Shown here: piece by piece, positions 24,540 through 34,756 of the stretch
Numbering within the stretch: the first letter of the stretch is position 1
Layout of the letters: each line of letters opens with the position of its first letter
From: CAZOVB01 sp964583095
GTDB lineage: Bacteria; Planctomycetota; Phycisphaerae; SM23-33
Length of the DNA: 45,574 nucleotides
Direction of reading: 5' to 3'
Assembly (NCBI GenBank): GCA_964583095.1
Contig: CAZOVB010000035.1
Coordinates: 1-45,574 of the forward strand
Position numbers and translations under genes: made by a program
The notes under the pieces: generated by a model
The model's database searches: none
The model's input: the letters and a program-made list of their open reading frames with translations, nothing else
What the model was told of the DNA's origin: nothing

Positions 24540-25954
24540 TCCGCGTCCGCTTCGGGCTCAGCCATGGCTGATACCGGCAGGGGCGTACCGGCCAGGGCTT
24601 CGAGTTGGGCAATGGCCTGGGTCCGGTCGGCCAGGGCGCGCTGGACGGCCCGCTGGAACTCCAGGGCCACACGCTGGGAGTCGATCAAGTCGTTGTAGTC
24701 GGCCTGGCCGGTGGCAAAGGCGGTTCGGTTGACGTTGACGGCCTCGATGGCCTTGGGCAACAGGTCCCTTCGATACAACTCGATGCGACGCAGGGCGTCC
24801 TGGTAGCGGAAGAGCTGCTGCTGGATCTGGGCCCGCAGGTCACTGAGATACTGTGCTTTCTCTGCCGCCACAGCCAGGCGGGTCAGACGGCCCTTCCGGA
24901 TGCCGGCACGGATTCGATCTCGCCAGATGGGCAGGTTGATCCCGGCCATCACCATGACGGGGTCCTTCCCGTTGTCGTCGACATTCGCACTTCTTGATCG
25001 GGTATCCAGGTAGGTCACGCCGATCGTCAGATCCGGGATCTGCTCCTGCCGGGCCCGTTCGGTTTGGGCCCGGGCGGCCTGGAGCAGGGCATCGAACTGG
25101 GCAAGGCGGGGCGAGTGTTCTCGGGCGAGTTCGAAGACTTCCCGGTCTTCCAGATTCAGTATCAAAGCGGGGATGTGCTCGGGCAAGGCGATCGGCTGGG
25201 CCCCTGGGGGGCGATTCATCAGGGCATCGAGTTGTCTTCGGGCGGGGGCGACCATTTCGCTCAGTCGCTGGAGCCGGTCGTGGAGCTTCCCGATTTCGAC
25301 TTCGATCCGGATGACCTGTCCGCGCCGGGCCCCAGCGGCAGCCTGTCGTGTGCGCAGGACTTCGGCCACGCTCCGGAGCAGTTGAAGGTTCTCCCGGGTG
25401 ATGCGGATGTCCTGGGCGAGATAGGCCAGTTCCGTCCACTGGCCGGTGACCTGGGCGTCGAGACGGTGCTTCTCCTGGACGAATTGCTGCCAGGAGGCCT
25501 GCGCCCGGGCGGCGGCGGCATCGCCGGCGGCCAGGAGCTTACCGAACCAGGGGAACTTCTGAGTCAGGGAAAACGCCTGCCTCTGGGGCCCCACGCGGGT
25601 CTCTACCTGTCGAATCTGGTAGGTGTAGGAGAACATCGGGTCCGGCAGTGACCGGGCGATGGTCGTCTCCTGCATGGCGGCCTTGTAGCGATAGAAGGCC
25701 GCCTGGAGCGACTGGTTGTTCCTGGCGGCCACGGCGCGAGCCTGCTGGAGGCTTCGGATGGGTCCCTGGGCTTGGAAGGAAACCGTCTCGGACGAACCCT
25801 CCATCGCCACGGGGGTGGGCTTGGTTTCCGCCGGCCGGTCCATCTCGGCCTGGTAGAGATCGGCGAGGTTCTCCTCCAGGGCAGGCTCTTGCGAGCCACA
25901 GCCTATCAGCAGGACCGGGACCAGCAGGCAGGGCAGGAAGATCTTCGAATGCAT
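24536..25954 (-). CDS. TolC-family outer membrane efflux lipoprotein
   Basis: A 472-residue outer membrane factor, if begun at ATG 25954. That start gives a basic n-region, a hydrophobic stretch and the lipobox LLIGC, so Cys is lipidated; a longer frame upstream would break the signal. The rest is mostly helical with Gln/Arg-rich heptads (two OEP repeats; SLQQARAVAARNNQSLQAA, FARL-like FELAREHSPRLAQ, and YQDALRRIELYRRDLLPKA). Such proteins form the outer channel of efflux or secretion complexes. No inner-membrane pump or membrane fusion protein is nearby, so its partners are elsewhere. Confidence 0.85.
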   Translation of the reverse strand: MHSKIFLPCLLVPVLLIGCGSQEPALEENLADLYQAEMDRPAETKPTPVAMEGSSETVSFQAQGPIRSLQQARAVAARNNQSLQAAFYRYKAAMQETTIARSLPDPMFSYTYQIRQVETRVGPQRQAFSLTQKFPWFGKLLAAGDAAAARAQASWQQFVQEKHRLDAQVTGQWTELAYLAQDIRITRENLQLLRSVAEVLRTRQAAAGARRGQVIRIEVEIGKLHDRLQRLSEMVAPARRQLDALMNRPPGAQPIALPEHIPALILNLEDREVFELAREHSPRLAQFDALLQAARAQTERARQEQIPDLTIGVTYLDTRSRSANVDDNGKDPVMVMAGINLPIWRDRIRAGIRKGRLTRLAVAAEKAQYLSDLRAQIQQQLFRYQDALRRIELYRRDLLPKAIEAVNVNRTAFATGQADYNDLIDSQRVALEFQRAVQRALADRTQAIAQLEALAGTPLPVSAMAEPEADAD

Positions 25955-26080
25955 GCAGGCTTCATCCCTTCTCTTGTGTGCCACTACCATTATAGGATAC
26001 CGTCAAAGGCAGGTGATCCGCCATGGTTTCATGGATTGTCCCCCGTGGCTGCCGTATTGTAACCGCAGGAGGATGCGAAA

Positions 26081-27418
26081 ATGACAGATCTCAAAAGCAA
26101 GGCGCGCCATCTTCTGGAAGCCTGGAAGGAGCCTGGGTATGTCTTTGGTCCGGGGTGCAGTGACCGGTTGGGGGGTCTGGTGCGTCAAGCCGGCTCTCGG
26201 GCGGCCGTGGTCGTTTCCGGGCTCAATGCCCCCTGGGCCGATGAGATCCACCAGGTCCTTCGGGAGCAACTGGCCGGGGCGAAGGTAGCCCAGGCCGGAG
26301 AGATGATTCCAGGCCCGAGGCCCAACAGTCCGATCGAGGATATTCGTCGTCTGCGGGACGAACTGGCCCGGAGGGATTGGGATGTTCTCGTGGCGGTGGG
26401 AGGCGGCAGCTTGATCGACGCGTCCAAGGCGGCCCTGGCCTGGGGGACGCTCCAGGGCCGGGCCGAACTGGAAGATCTGCTGGGCACGGGACTGGTTACG
26501 CGGAAGCTTCAGGAGAGCGGCCGGAAGCTGCCTCCGCTGGTGGCGGTTCAACTGGCCTCTGGCTCGGGGGCCCATCTGACGCGCTACGCCAACTGCACGG
26601 ATCTGGCCGGGGCTCAGAAAATGTTGATCGTCGACGATGCGCTGGTTCCCGACCGGGCGCTGTTCGACTACGCCTGGACACGAACGATGCCGGCCTGGTT
26701 TACCATGGACGCCGCATTGGACGGCGTGGCCCATTGCTGGGAAGTGATGATGGGCGCTTCGGGCAAAGCCTTGGAGAACGTGCAGGAAATCTGCCTGACG
26801 GGCATCGAGCTGATCGTGGCGAACCTGGAGCGGGCCATCCAGGCCGGCGACGACCTGGAAGCCCGCGAGGCGCTGGGGCTCGGGACCGACCTGGGCGGCT
26901 ATGCGATCATGCTGGGCGGGACCAATGGCGCGCATCTCAACAGCTTCTCCCTGGTGGACATTTTGCCCCATGGGCGGGCCTGTGCGCTGATGAACCCGTA
27001 TTGGACGGTGCTGTTCGCCTCGGCCATCGGGCCGCAACTGCGCGCCCTGGGACGGATGTACCATCGCCTGGGCTACATGGAGCAGGACCCCGCGAAACTG
27101 GAGGGCAGAAGCCTGGGACTGGCCGTGGCCGAGGGCATGCTGAACCTCTCGAAGCAGTTCGGCTTTCCCACGAGCCTGGAGCAGGTGGAGGGGTTCGAGC
27201 CGGGCCACATAGACAAGGCCCTGCGGGCGGGGCGGAACCCCAAGCTGCGCATGAAGCTCCGGAACATGCCCATCCCGATGGAGCCCGGGCAGGTGGACGA
27301 GTGGATGGGTTCGGTGCTTCAGGCCGCCCGGAAGGGCGATCCGGAGAGGGTTCTGGCCCCGTCGCGAGACCAGCAGGGCAGCCAGGGGGCTTCCCGCGTC
27401 GAGGTGACCGGAGGGTAA
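26081..27418 (+). CDS. Iron-containing alcohol dehydrogenase family protein
   Basis: A 445-residue type III (Fe-dependent) alcohol dehydrogenase. The dinucleotide site is AVGGGSLIDASKAA, and the metal ligands lie in AALDGVAHC (Asp and His) and DILPHGRA (His). These enzymes oxidise alcohols or reduce aldehydes with NAD(P); the substrate is not determined. It lies about 130 bases upstream of the GH94 gene on the same strand, and may serve in fermentation or alcohol handling linked to sugar use. The usual TTPxTGxE block reads QLASGSGAHL here, a divergent variant. Confidence 0.9.
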   Translation: MTDLKSKARHLLEAWKEPGYVFGPGCSDRLGGLVRQAGSRAAVVVSGLNAPWADEIHQVLREQLAGAKVAQAGEMIPGPRPNSPIEDIRRLRDELARRDWDVLVAVGGGSLIDASKAALAWGTLQGRAELEDLLGTGLVTRKLQESGRKLPPLVAVQLASGSGAHLTRYANCTDLAGAQKMLIVDDALVPDRALFDYAWTRTMPAWFTMDAALDGVAHCWEVMMGASGKALENVQEICLTGIELIVANLERAIQAGDDLEAREALGLGTDLGGYAIMLGGTNGAHLNSFSLVDILPHGRACALMNPYWTVLFASAIGPQLRALGRMYHRLGYMEQDPAKLEGRSLGLAVAEGMLNLSKQFGFPTSLEQVEGFEPGHIDKALRAGRNPKLRMKLRNMPIPMEPGQVDEWMGSVLQAARKGDPERVLAPSRDQQGSQGASRVEVTGG

Positions 27419-27464
27419 TCCGCCTGATCCGGCAAGAGAAAGGTTCGCAGATGGCGCTGTCAGG

Positions 27465-27481
27465 CTGGAAAACCGTTCCAG
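27465..27481. promoter_or_regulatory. Candidate LacI-type operator upstream of the GH94 gene
   Basis: CTGGAAAACCGTTCCAG has 6-base inverted arms (CTGGAA, TTCCAG) with a CG near the centre, like LacI-family operators. It overlaps a possible -35 and lies 66 bases upstream of the ATG, with TAGGAT as a -10 candidate. The LacI gene is right after GH94. Confidence 0.4.
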
Positions 27482-27546
27482 AGTCGCTAGGATAGTCCGC
27501 TTGCAGACCGATAACCGCCCGACCCCCGCTTCAGGAGCCAGAGAGA

Positions 27547-29943
27547 ATGCAATACGGCCACTTCGACGATGCCAACAAGGAATACGTCATCACCCGTCCC
27601 GACACGCCTCGATCCTGGAGCAATTACCTCGGCTCCACCCAGTACGGGGCTATCATCTCCAACAACGCCGCCGGGTACAGCTTCTACCGCTCGGCCGGGT
27701 TGGGCCGATTCATGCGCCTGATGCTCAACGCGATCCCCATGGATCAGCCGGGCCGCTACTTCTACCTCCGCGACCGCGACAGCGGCGACTACTGGTCGAG
27801 TTCCTGGCAGCCGGTGGGCAAGGACCTGGAGACCTACAAGAGCACGTGTCGTCATGGCACGGCCTATACGATCATCACCTCGGCCTACAAGGGCATCGAG
27901 ACCGAGAGCACCTACTTTGTGCCCCTGGGCAAAGACTACGAGTGTTGGATGCTCCGGGTGACCAACGCCTCCGATGCCCCGCGAAAGCTGAGTATCTTCA
28001 ACTTCCTGGAGTACACGAGTAACTGGTCGTACCAGCAGGACCTCAACAACCTTCAGTATTCGCAGTACATCGTGAAGATGGACGTCGTGGACGGCATCAT
28101 CCGACACGCCATCAACGACAATGTCCCGGCCGATCCGGACAACTTCACCAACAACGACCAGGGACGGTGGACCTTCATGGGCCTGGTGGGGGCCGAGCCC
28201 GTCGGCTTCGATACCGACCGCGAGGCCTTCATCGGTCCGTATCGCAGCTACAACAACCCGCTGGTGGTCGAGCAGGGCCAATGTACCGGCTCGCTGGCCC
28301 ACGGGGACAACGCCTGCGGAACCTACCAGGTAGACGTGGACCTGGCCGCGGGGGAATCGAAAGAGATGATGATCGTGGTCGGTGTGGGCAAGGCCGAGAA
28401 GGAAGGCAAGAGCGTCCTGGCCGAGATGAACTCGCTGGACAAGGCCCGGGAGGAGCTGGAGAAGGTCCGCCTGCACTGGCACAGCCAGATCGGGAACTTC
28501 GTGGTCGATTCGCCCGATCCCCAGTTCAACAGCATGGTCAACGTCTGGAACGCCTACAACTGCCTGATCACCTATGCCTGGTCTCGTGCGGCCAGCCTGG
28601 TCTACCTGGGCGAGCGGGACGGTTTCGGCTATCGCGACACGGTGCAGGATATCAACGCGGTCCTGCCGGTGATTCCCGAGAACGCCCGGGAGCGGATCGA
28701 ACTGATGCTCACCGGGCAGGCCTCGACCGGCGGGGCCATGCCCGTGGTTCGACCCTACTTCCATAAGCCTGGGCGGATGCAGGCCCCGGAGGAAAGCCAG
28801 TACCGCAGCGACGACTGCATGTGGCTCTTCAACACCGTTGCGGGGTATGTGAAGGAGACCGGCAAGCTGGGCTTCTACGAGAAGGTCCTGCCCTTTGCCG
28901 ACAAGGGCGAAGCGACCGTGCTGGGCCATCTGCGACGGGCCATCGAGTTCAACCTGGCCCGGGTGGGCCGGCACGGGCTTCCCTGCGGGTTGCTGGCGGA
29001 CTGGAATGACTGCATCGAGTTCGGGCCCAAGGGCGAGAGTGTTTTCGTGGCCCTTCAGTTGCGCCTGGCCCTGGCGACGTACCAGGACATTTGCCATACG
29101 CTGGGCCAGAGCGACCAGGCCGACTGGGCCAAGGTCCAACTGAAAGACGTGGACAGGAAAATCCAGGATTTTGCCTGGGACGGCAAATGGTTCCGCCGGG
29201 GCACCAAGGCCGACGGTTCGCTCATCGGCGCCGCCGGGGACGAAGAAGGCTTCATCTTCCTGAATCCGCAGTCCTGGTCGGTGATCAGCGGAGCGGCGTC
29301 GCAGGACCAGGCCATCGCAGCCATGGACTCCGTGGCTGAGCACCTGGCTACCGAGTATGGAATCATGGTCTGCACGCCTCCGTTTGAAAAGGCCGGCGTG
29401 GAGACGATTCGCGCTGTCCTGATGAACGGCGGGATGAAGGAAAACGGGGGCATCTTCTCGCACACCCAGGGCTGGGCGGTGATGGCCGAGTCCATCCTCG
29501 GTCGCGGCGACCGGGCCTACCAGTACTACCGGGCGTACATGCCCTCGGCCTATAACGACCGGGCCCAGATCCGGCAGGTCGAGCCGTACGTGCACTGCCA
29601 GTCGACCCACAGCAAGTTCAGCCGGCGCTTCGGTGCGTCTCGGATTCCGTGGCTTTCGGGTACGGCCGCCTGGTCGTACGTGGCTGCCACGCAGTACATT
29701 CTGGGCATTCGCCCGGAATACGACGGGCTTCGCGTGGATCCGTGCATTCCTTCCGGCTGGGAGCAGTTCACGGTTCGTCGGCGCTTCCGGGATGCGGTGT
29801 ACGATATTACCGTCAAGAACCCCAACGGGGTCTGCAAGGGCGTGGGCCGGATGCAGGTCGACGGGCAGCAGGTCGAAGGCAATGTGATTCCCCCGGCCCA
29901 GGCGGGGCAGGAAGTCAAGGTCGTCGTGGAGCTTGGCAGCTAG
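27547..29943 (+). CDS. GH94 family phosphorylase (cellobiose phosphorylase-like)
   Basis: A 798-residue cytosolic enzyme. GH94 enzymes split beta-linked disaccharides with phosphate, giving glucose 1-phosphate and a sugar. The start (YVITRPDTPRSWSNYLG) and GAIISNNAAGYSFYRSA match the N-terminal beta-sandwich; the (alpha/alpha)6 domain contains GFGYRDTVQDINAV, the general acid region LLADWNDC (~486) and the phosphate-site area in NGGMKENGGIFSHTQGWAV. Length fits cellobiose phosphorylase. Cellodextrin, laminaribiose or other specificities are possible. The LacI gene is downstream on the other strand. Confidence 0.9.
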   Translation: MQYGHFDDANKEYVITRPDTPRSWSNYLGSTQYGAIISNNAAGYSFYRSAGLGRFMRLMLNAIPMDQPGRYFYLRDRDSGDYWSSSWQPVGKDLETYKSTCRHGTAYTIITSAYKGIETESTYFVPLGKDYECWMLRVTNASDAPRKLSIFNFLEYTSNWSYQQDLNNLQYSQYIVKMDVVDGIIRHAINDNVPADPDNFTNNDQGRWTFMGLVGAEPVGFDTDREAFIGPYRSYNNPLVVEQGQCTGSLAHGDNACGTYQVDVDLAAGESKEMMIVVGVGKAEKEGKSVLAEMNSLDKAREELEKVRLHWHSQIGNFVVDSPDPQFNSMVNVWNAYNCLITYAWSRAASLVYLGERDGFGYRDTVQDINAVLPVIPENARERIELMLTGQASTGGAMPVVRPYFHKPGRMQAPEESQYRSDDCMWLFNTVAGYVKETGKLGFYEKVLPFADKGEATVLGHLRRAIEFNLARVGRHGLPCGLLADWNDCIEFGPKGESVFVALQLRLALATYQDICHTLGQSDQADWAKVQLKDVDRKIQDFAWDGKWFRRGTKADGSLIGAAGDEEGFIFLNPQSWSVISGAASQDQAIAAMDSVAEHLATEYGIMVCTPPFEKAGVETIRAVLMNGGMKENGGIFSHTQGWAVMAESILGRGDRAYQYYRAYMPSAYNDRAQIRQVEPYVHCQSTHSKFSRRFGASRIPWLSGTAAWSYVAATQYILGIRPEYDGLRVDPCIPSGWEQFTVRRRFRDAVYDITVKNPNGVCKGVGRMQVDGQQVEGNVIPPAQAGQEVKVVVELGS

Positions 29944-29989
29944 CCCGGCCTGGGGCGTTGGCGGCGCAGCCTGTGGGGGCGGGTGCGGA

Positions 29990-31057
29990 TCAGTTCTGCC
30001 GTGATGCGGTGGTGGATTTGCGGGCTTCGAGCCTGGGAGGGACCTTCTCGAACAGGTCGGGAAGGTCGCGCCCGGCTTTGTCCTGGTCTATCAGCGTCAG
30101 CAGGACTTCCAGAGCGCGTCGCCCGATGTCGAAGAACCCCATCTCCACGCTGGTCAGGGCCGGGCGGGTCAGTTCCGCCACGGAGTTGTCGTAGCCGGCC
30201 ACGGCGAGATCTTCTCCGGGCGTCATGCCCATCTGGTCCAGGGCATGGTAGACGCCGACGGCTACCAGGTCGTTGAAGCAGACGACGGCTGAGACCTCCA
30301 GCTTTTTCTTGAGCTTGCAGAGCATGTTTTCCTGGGCCTCGCGAACGAGGACCTCGCCGAGCCACCAGTGGGTATCCTCTCCCTTGATGGGCCAGACGTC
30401 GGCCTGGACGCTCGATTCCCGGCAGGCCTGGGAGAAGGCCTGGAGACGAACGCTGCCGGCCCCGGTGGTCCATTTTTCGGGTCCGAGCCAGGCGATGCGG
30501 CGATGGCCGAGCGCGACCAGGTGCTCGACCAGCAGGCGCGAAGCCTCGATGTCGTCGCATCGAATGACGGGGACCTTTCCGGCGGTCTGGTACTGGATGG
30601 CCACGATGGGCGCGTCGACCTCGGTGAGCATGTCCAGCTCTTCCTCGCCGTACTGCTTGGGGACCACCAGTCCGTCGATGCGGCGCTGGCGGAGGTGTTC
30701 CACCGCGCGCCGCAAGGCCGAGCGGTCTTCGCGGGAGTCCGGGCCGGTGAGGGTCAATTCATAGCCGGCACTTCTGGCACCGACCTCCACGCCCCCCAGC
30801 AGGGATCCCCAGTAATGCCCGGCAAGAACGTTGCTGACCTCCCGGACCGACAGCGCCACGCCCACGTTCATGCACTTGCCTCCGCGCAGGATGCCGGCGT
30901 GGTAGTTGCGATGATAGCCAAGCTCCCGGGCGGCATCGCGCACGCGCTGAATGCAGGCGTCACTGAAACGGCCGGCCTGGTGGGGCGAGTTCAGGATCTT
31001 GCTGACGGTGGTAATGCTCACGCCGGCAAGCTGGGCAACTTCACGGAGGCTTGGCAA
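29990..31057 (-). CDS. LacI family transcriptional regulator
   Basis: A 355-residue regulator. The DNA-binding part SLREVAQLAGVSITTVSKILN (helix-turn-helix) and hinge ARELGYHRN are followed by a periplasmic-binding-like effector domain. A TTG at 31057 is the best start: AAGGAG is 6 bases upstream, whereas the TTG at 31063 would touch the ribosome site. It is convergent with the GH94 gene and probably controls it and neighbours in response to a sugar ligand. A perfect 15-bp palindrome lies directly upstream (31086-31100), perhaps for autoregulation. Confidence 0.92.
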   Translation of the reverse strand: MPSLREVAQLAGVSITTVSKILNSPHQAGRFSDACIQRVRDAARELGYHRNYHAGILRGGKCMNVGVALSVREVSNVLAGHYWGSLLGGVEVGARSAGYELTLTGPDSREDRSALRRAVEHLRQRRIDGLVVPKQYGEEELDMLTEVDAPIVAIQYQTAGKVPVIRCDDIEASRLLVEHLVALGHRRIAWLGPEKWTTGAGSVRLQAFSQACRESSVQADVWPIKGEDTHWWLGEVLVREAQENMLCKLKKKLEVSAVVCFNDLVAVGVYHALDQMGMTPGEDLAVAGYDNSVAELTRPALTSVEMGFFDIGRRALEVLLTLIDQDKAGRDLPDLFEKVPPRLEARKSTTASRQN

Positions 31058-31394
31058 AGGCAACTCCTTCGATCAAAAATGGGGTTCTTGACGGTCAAGA
31101 GCATAAACCTTCGGTCGTTGCCGGGCAAGAACGGAAACGCATCAGGACAAACGTTTGGGGTCGGGTCCGTCGGGGGTAACCCTTGTCCGGAGGTGCTGCA
31201 AAAGGAATCCGGCGGTTGACAGTTCGATCGGTTGCGAATAGAAAACCTCCATGCGGTTCGGCCTTGTATTCTAGCTTGTGGGCGGTCTTGCGGTCGTGTT
31301 CGGGATGAACATGATCCCGGCCATCGCGTGGGGGCTCTATTACCGGGAATACGAGCACATCGTGCCGCTTCTCTGGTCAATGGTCCCGGCCTGC
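31058..31394. other. Intergenic stretch upstream of the LacI gene
   Basis: About 335 bases between the LacI start and the stop of the large downstream gene. It holds the LacI ribosome site AAGGAG (31069-31064) and the palindrome at 31086-31100. Frames inside it (for example 31095-31358) have no supporting features. No RNA gene or terminator is recognised. Confidence 0.5.
31086..31100. promoter_or_regulatory. Perfect 15-bp palindrome upstream of the LacI gene
   Basis: TCTTGACGGTCAAGA has 7-base arms about one base, ~30 bases upstream of the LacI start codon. LacI operators are usually pseudo-palindromes of this type, so autoregulation is plausible. Confidence 0.5.
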
Positions 31395-33473
31395 TCAGGG
31401 ACCTGCGTCCAGGGCGTCCGCGGCGGTGAGGCCCAGCAGGACGCCGCCGCCGTAGCGGGTGGTTTCGCTCTGCATGGTGACGCTTTGGATCTCGACGCCG
31501 GGCCGGGGGTTGTTCCACTGCATCGACCAGAGAACCGCTTTGTGGTCCGGATCGTCGCCCATGGGGGCCGACCAGGCCAGTCCGGCGCCTTTGAGGCCCT
31601 TGGGCTGGGTCTGAACGTAATGGTCCACGTCGCGCCCGTAGACCACCGGGACAGTCTCGGTCTTGCCGTCGGCGTAGGTGACCCGATAGCTCCAGAGCGT
31701 GGGGGGCTCGTCGCGGCCACGACGGGCCGACCAACTGCGCTGGCGAACCATCGTGTGCAGGAAGAAGAGGACATCGGCCTTGGAGCCGACATCGATCTTC
31801 ACCTTCTCGGGCGCCTGGACACCTTTCCATCGCTCGACGGTAACAGCCGATTCCAGCGGGGAGGTCTTGAAGTCGCGGATTTCATAGGTGACGCCGGCGA
31901 ACTTCCGGCGGTTCAGAGGCAGATGGGACAGGTCGTTCTCCCGGTCGGGCCAGCCTTCCTTGGTGGTCAGGTACAGGTTGGCGGCCGTCTCGGTTGAAAT
32001 CGGTCGATACGCCAGACCCGCACCACTGAGCAGGGCCCGCCGGCCGGAGAAGGAAGCCCCTAGGTTCCCAAGCAGCGCGGCGATCAGGGCCTTCTTCTTC
32101 TGCGCGTTGATCGGCAACGGCTCGGACTCCATCACCTGAACCTGGTTGAGCACGATGCCCCCGGCGCCTTGTGGGTACTTGACCAGCACGCCGATATTGA
32201 GCAGGGGTGTGACCCGCTGGAGAAATTCCGGGCTGCGACGGGCCAGGAGACGCAGGTTGTCCAGGCCGGTCAGATCCCGCTGGTAGTTGGTATCCAGCTT
32301 GGTGATATCGAAGGTGACCTTTTCGGCTTTGCGGGGGTCGAAGGACCAGTCCTGGGGTGTGTCGGGGTCCTCCACGCTCAATTCCACAGCCGACGACGCG
32401 TCGTCGTCGAAGGTGAGCTTCATCTGGAGGATGTGGCGGAAGGTATCCCGCGGGTCCAGTTGAAAGCCGACGATCTCCTCCCGGCGGGGCAGTTGGATGC
32501 TCCATCGGGTCTTGTCGCCGCGCTCCATGATGATGGTGAACGCATAACGCCAGTTCAGTGCGTCGTCAAAGCCATTGACCATGTTCAACGGGTCGTGGTC
32601 CACGCCGCCGGAGGGTTTACCCATCTCCTGCGGACTGGGCCACTTGGCGAAGGGGGCGACGTCGCGGTAGTCCACCACGTAGCTGTAACCGTCGCTGGAG
32701 GGGTGCTCATTGGCGCTGCCTCGCTGGATTCTTCGGCCCGTGCTCATGACGACGTCGCGCTGGCTGAGCCCGGCCAGGAGCGAATCACGCGGCGTGGGAA
32801 TCCGGACCTTCTCGGCCCGGAAGGGGCGGATGAGGTGCTCGACGCCCACGAGTTTGTTGAAGTGGGCCAGGCCTTCGGGCTCCAGCCCCCAGAGCATCAG
32901 CCATCCGCCGGATTTGGTGAACGCCTGCACCTCTTCGATTCGCGAGGTCAGGCCGGCCAGATTCTCCGGCGTGGCCTCGACGATGACAATCTCGTAGTCG
33001 CCGGAGGCGAGGGTTTGAATGGGATGATCGGCCCGGGTGAACTTCACGCCGGTCTCCGAGAGCATCTTGTGTTTGTCACTGTCGGCTTCTGTGACCAGGG
33101 CGGTGGGCTTTCGCACGGGCTTGTAGGTCAGGGCGTAGTTGAGCATCTGGTCCAGCAGGCGCTGGGCGACGGGGTCGGTGTCGATCTTGCTGCCCGCGAC
33201 CGCCTGAGAGAGGAGGAGGATCCCGTCGGCCACCGGGCATTCGGCGATGGCGGAGTAGTTCAGATCGGTATCGCACTGCAACAGCGACCGGGCGCCCCGC
33301 GAAGCCTTGCTGTAGACATTCCGGTAGACCGTGTGGTCGCCGCTGAGGGTGCGGAAGTCCTTCTGCCTCAGGCCTGCGAAGATCGGGTGGTCGGCCTTTG
33401 GGCAGACGCAGGATTTGCTCCTGCTTCCCGAGCAGATCGAGTAAGATTTCGCCGGTTGCCCAGATTGGGGCAT
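31395..33473 (-). pseudogene. Large protein of unknown type, apparently lacking its N-terminal part
   Basis: An open frame of 692 codons. The region from HPIFAGLRQKDF through ECPVADGILLLSQ and the later beta-rich stretches resembles the C-terminal half of large planctomycete secreted glycosidase-like (GH2-type) proteins. There is no signal peptide or catalytic domain. Before HPIFAGL the frame (MPQSGQPAKSYSICSG...) looks out of register, while a neighbouring frame on the same DNA reads like protein (PIWATGEILLDLLGKQ), suggesting a frameshift about 33390-33410. Only 38 bases separate its apparent start from the divergent oxidoreductase gene, so the missing 5' part has probably been replaced. 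Whether the remainder is expressed is unknown. Confidence 0.55.
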
Positions 33474-33511
33474 AGTTACCTATCACTCATGCATCCAGGA
33501 CGGAGTTCAAG

Positions 33512-34756
33512 GTGACCCAGGAGTTCATGACCCAGCCAGAGAGAACGGTTCCCGTTACCGGAAGCTATGACGTGATTGTTGCAGGAGGCGGAATTGCAGG
33601 CGTATCGGCTGCTTTGGCGGCCGCCCGGTGCGGGGCTTGCGTCTGCCTGCTGGAGAAGACCTGTTCGTTGGGGGGCCTGGCCACGCTGGGCAATATCATC
33701 ATCTGGCTGCCGCTTTGCGACGGTCGCGGGCGCCAGGTCATTGCAGGACTCGGGGAGGAACTGCTCAAGGCTTCGGTTGCGGATCTGGGGCAGGATCATC
33801 CCGAGGCCCACATGAAAGGTATTCCCTCCTGTTGGCAGAGCGACGGGGGCGCACAGGAGCGTATCGAGAAGCGTTACATCGCCGAGTTCAATCCGGCCGG
33901 CTATCTGCTGGCCCTGGAGAAGATCCTCTGCCGGGCCGGCGTTACGCTTCTGTACGATACCCTCCTCTGCGATGTGACCCGTCGCGAGGACCGCATTGAG
34001 TATATCCTTACCGAAAGCAAGGCTGGGCGCCGAGCCCTCAGGGGCCGAACGTTCATCGACGCCACCGGAGACGCCGACATCTGTCTGCGGGCCGGGGAGC
34101 AGACAGAATCGCTGGAGACCAACGCGCTGTCGGCCTGGTACTATCAGTGGCGCAGCACGGGGCTCGTATTGCGCCGCCCCATGAAACCTTTCAGTCCCAC
34201 CGGAGGTCGAGAGGGGGCCGAGGGGCCGTTTTTCAGCGCAGAAAGCCCCGAGGAAATCACCGCTTTCATGCTTGCAAGCCGCCGGATGGTCCGCGACGAC
34301 CTCGAGGCCGTGCGCAGGGAGAATCCCGGCGATTTCGTGGAACCGGTCATGGTTCAGACGATTCCCGGCCTGCGGATGACGCGCCGACTGGTCGGGGACT
34401 TTTCACTCTCGGACCGGGACGTGCATCGATGGTTCGAAGATGCCATCGGCCTGACCGGCGACTGGCGCAAAGCGGGACCGGTCTACGCAATACCGTATCG
34501 AACGCTTACGGGTGTGGTGAATCGGAATTTACTTGCCGTCGGGCGGTGCATGTCCTCCGACCGGACCGCATGGGATGTCACACGGGTGATTCCGCCCTGT
34601 GCTCTGACCGGTGCGGCGGCAGGAACCGCTGCCGCGATGGCCTGCAGTGAAACCGGCGCGGATGTACGAAGTCTTCCGGTGTCCAGGCTTCAGGATCGCC
34701 TCCGAAAGCAGGGGGAGTTGATCGACCGGCGGCTGGTCGAACCTGTCGGCAGTTGA
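33512..34756 (+). CDS. FAD-dependent oxidoreductase
   Basis: A 414-residue flavoprotein of the FAD_oxidored (PF12831-like) group. The N-terminal Rossmann motif is DVIVAGGGIAGVSAALAAAR, followed by GGLATLGNIIIW. Other landmarks are FIDATGDADICLRAGE (second nucleotide contact) and NLLAVGRCMSSDR near the end. These proteins are frequent near planctomycete polysaccharide genes; the reaction is unknown. I keep GTG 33512, with GGAG 6 bases upstream; the ATG at 33527 is a possible alternative. A terminator shared with beta-helix protein B follows. Confidence 0.85.
   Translation: MTQEFMTQPERTVPVTGSYDVIVAGGGIAGVSAALAAARCGACVCLLEKTCSLGGLATLGNIIIWLPLCDGRGRQVIAGLGEELLKASVADLGQDHPEAHMKGIPSCWQSDGGAQERIEKRYIAEFNPAGYLLALEKILCRAGVTLLYDTLLCDVTRREDRIEYILTESKAGRRALRGRTFIDATGDADICLRAGEQTESLETNALSAWYYQWRSTGLVLRRPMKPFSPTGGREGAEGPFFSAESPEEITAFMLASRRMVRDDLEAVRRENPGDFVEPVMVQTIPGLRMTRRLVGDFSLSDRDVHRWFEDAIGLTGDWRKAGPVYAIPYRTLTGVVNRNLLAVGRCMSSDRTAWDVTRVIPPCALTGAAAGTAAAMACSETGADVRSLPVSRLQDRLRKQGELIDRRLVEPVGS

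Noticed and set aside
32169..33515. 448-codon plus-strand frame opposite the truncated large gene
   Set aside because: Shadow composition; the minus strand carries the protein-like sequence.
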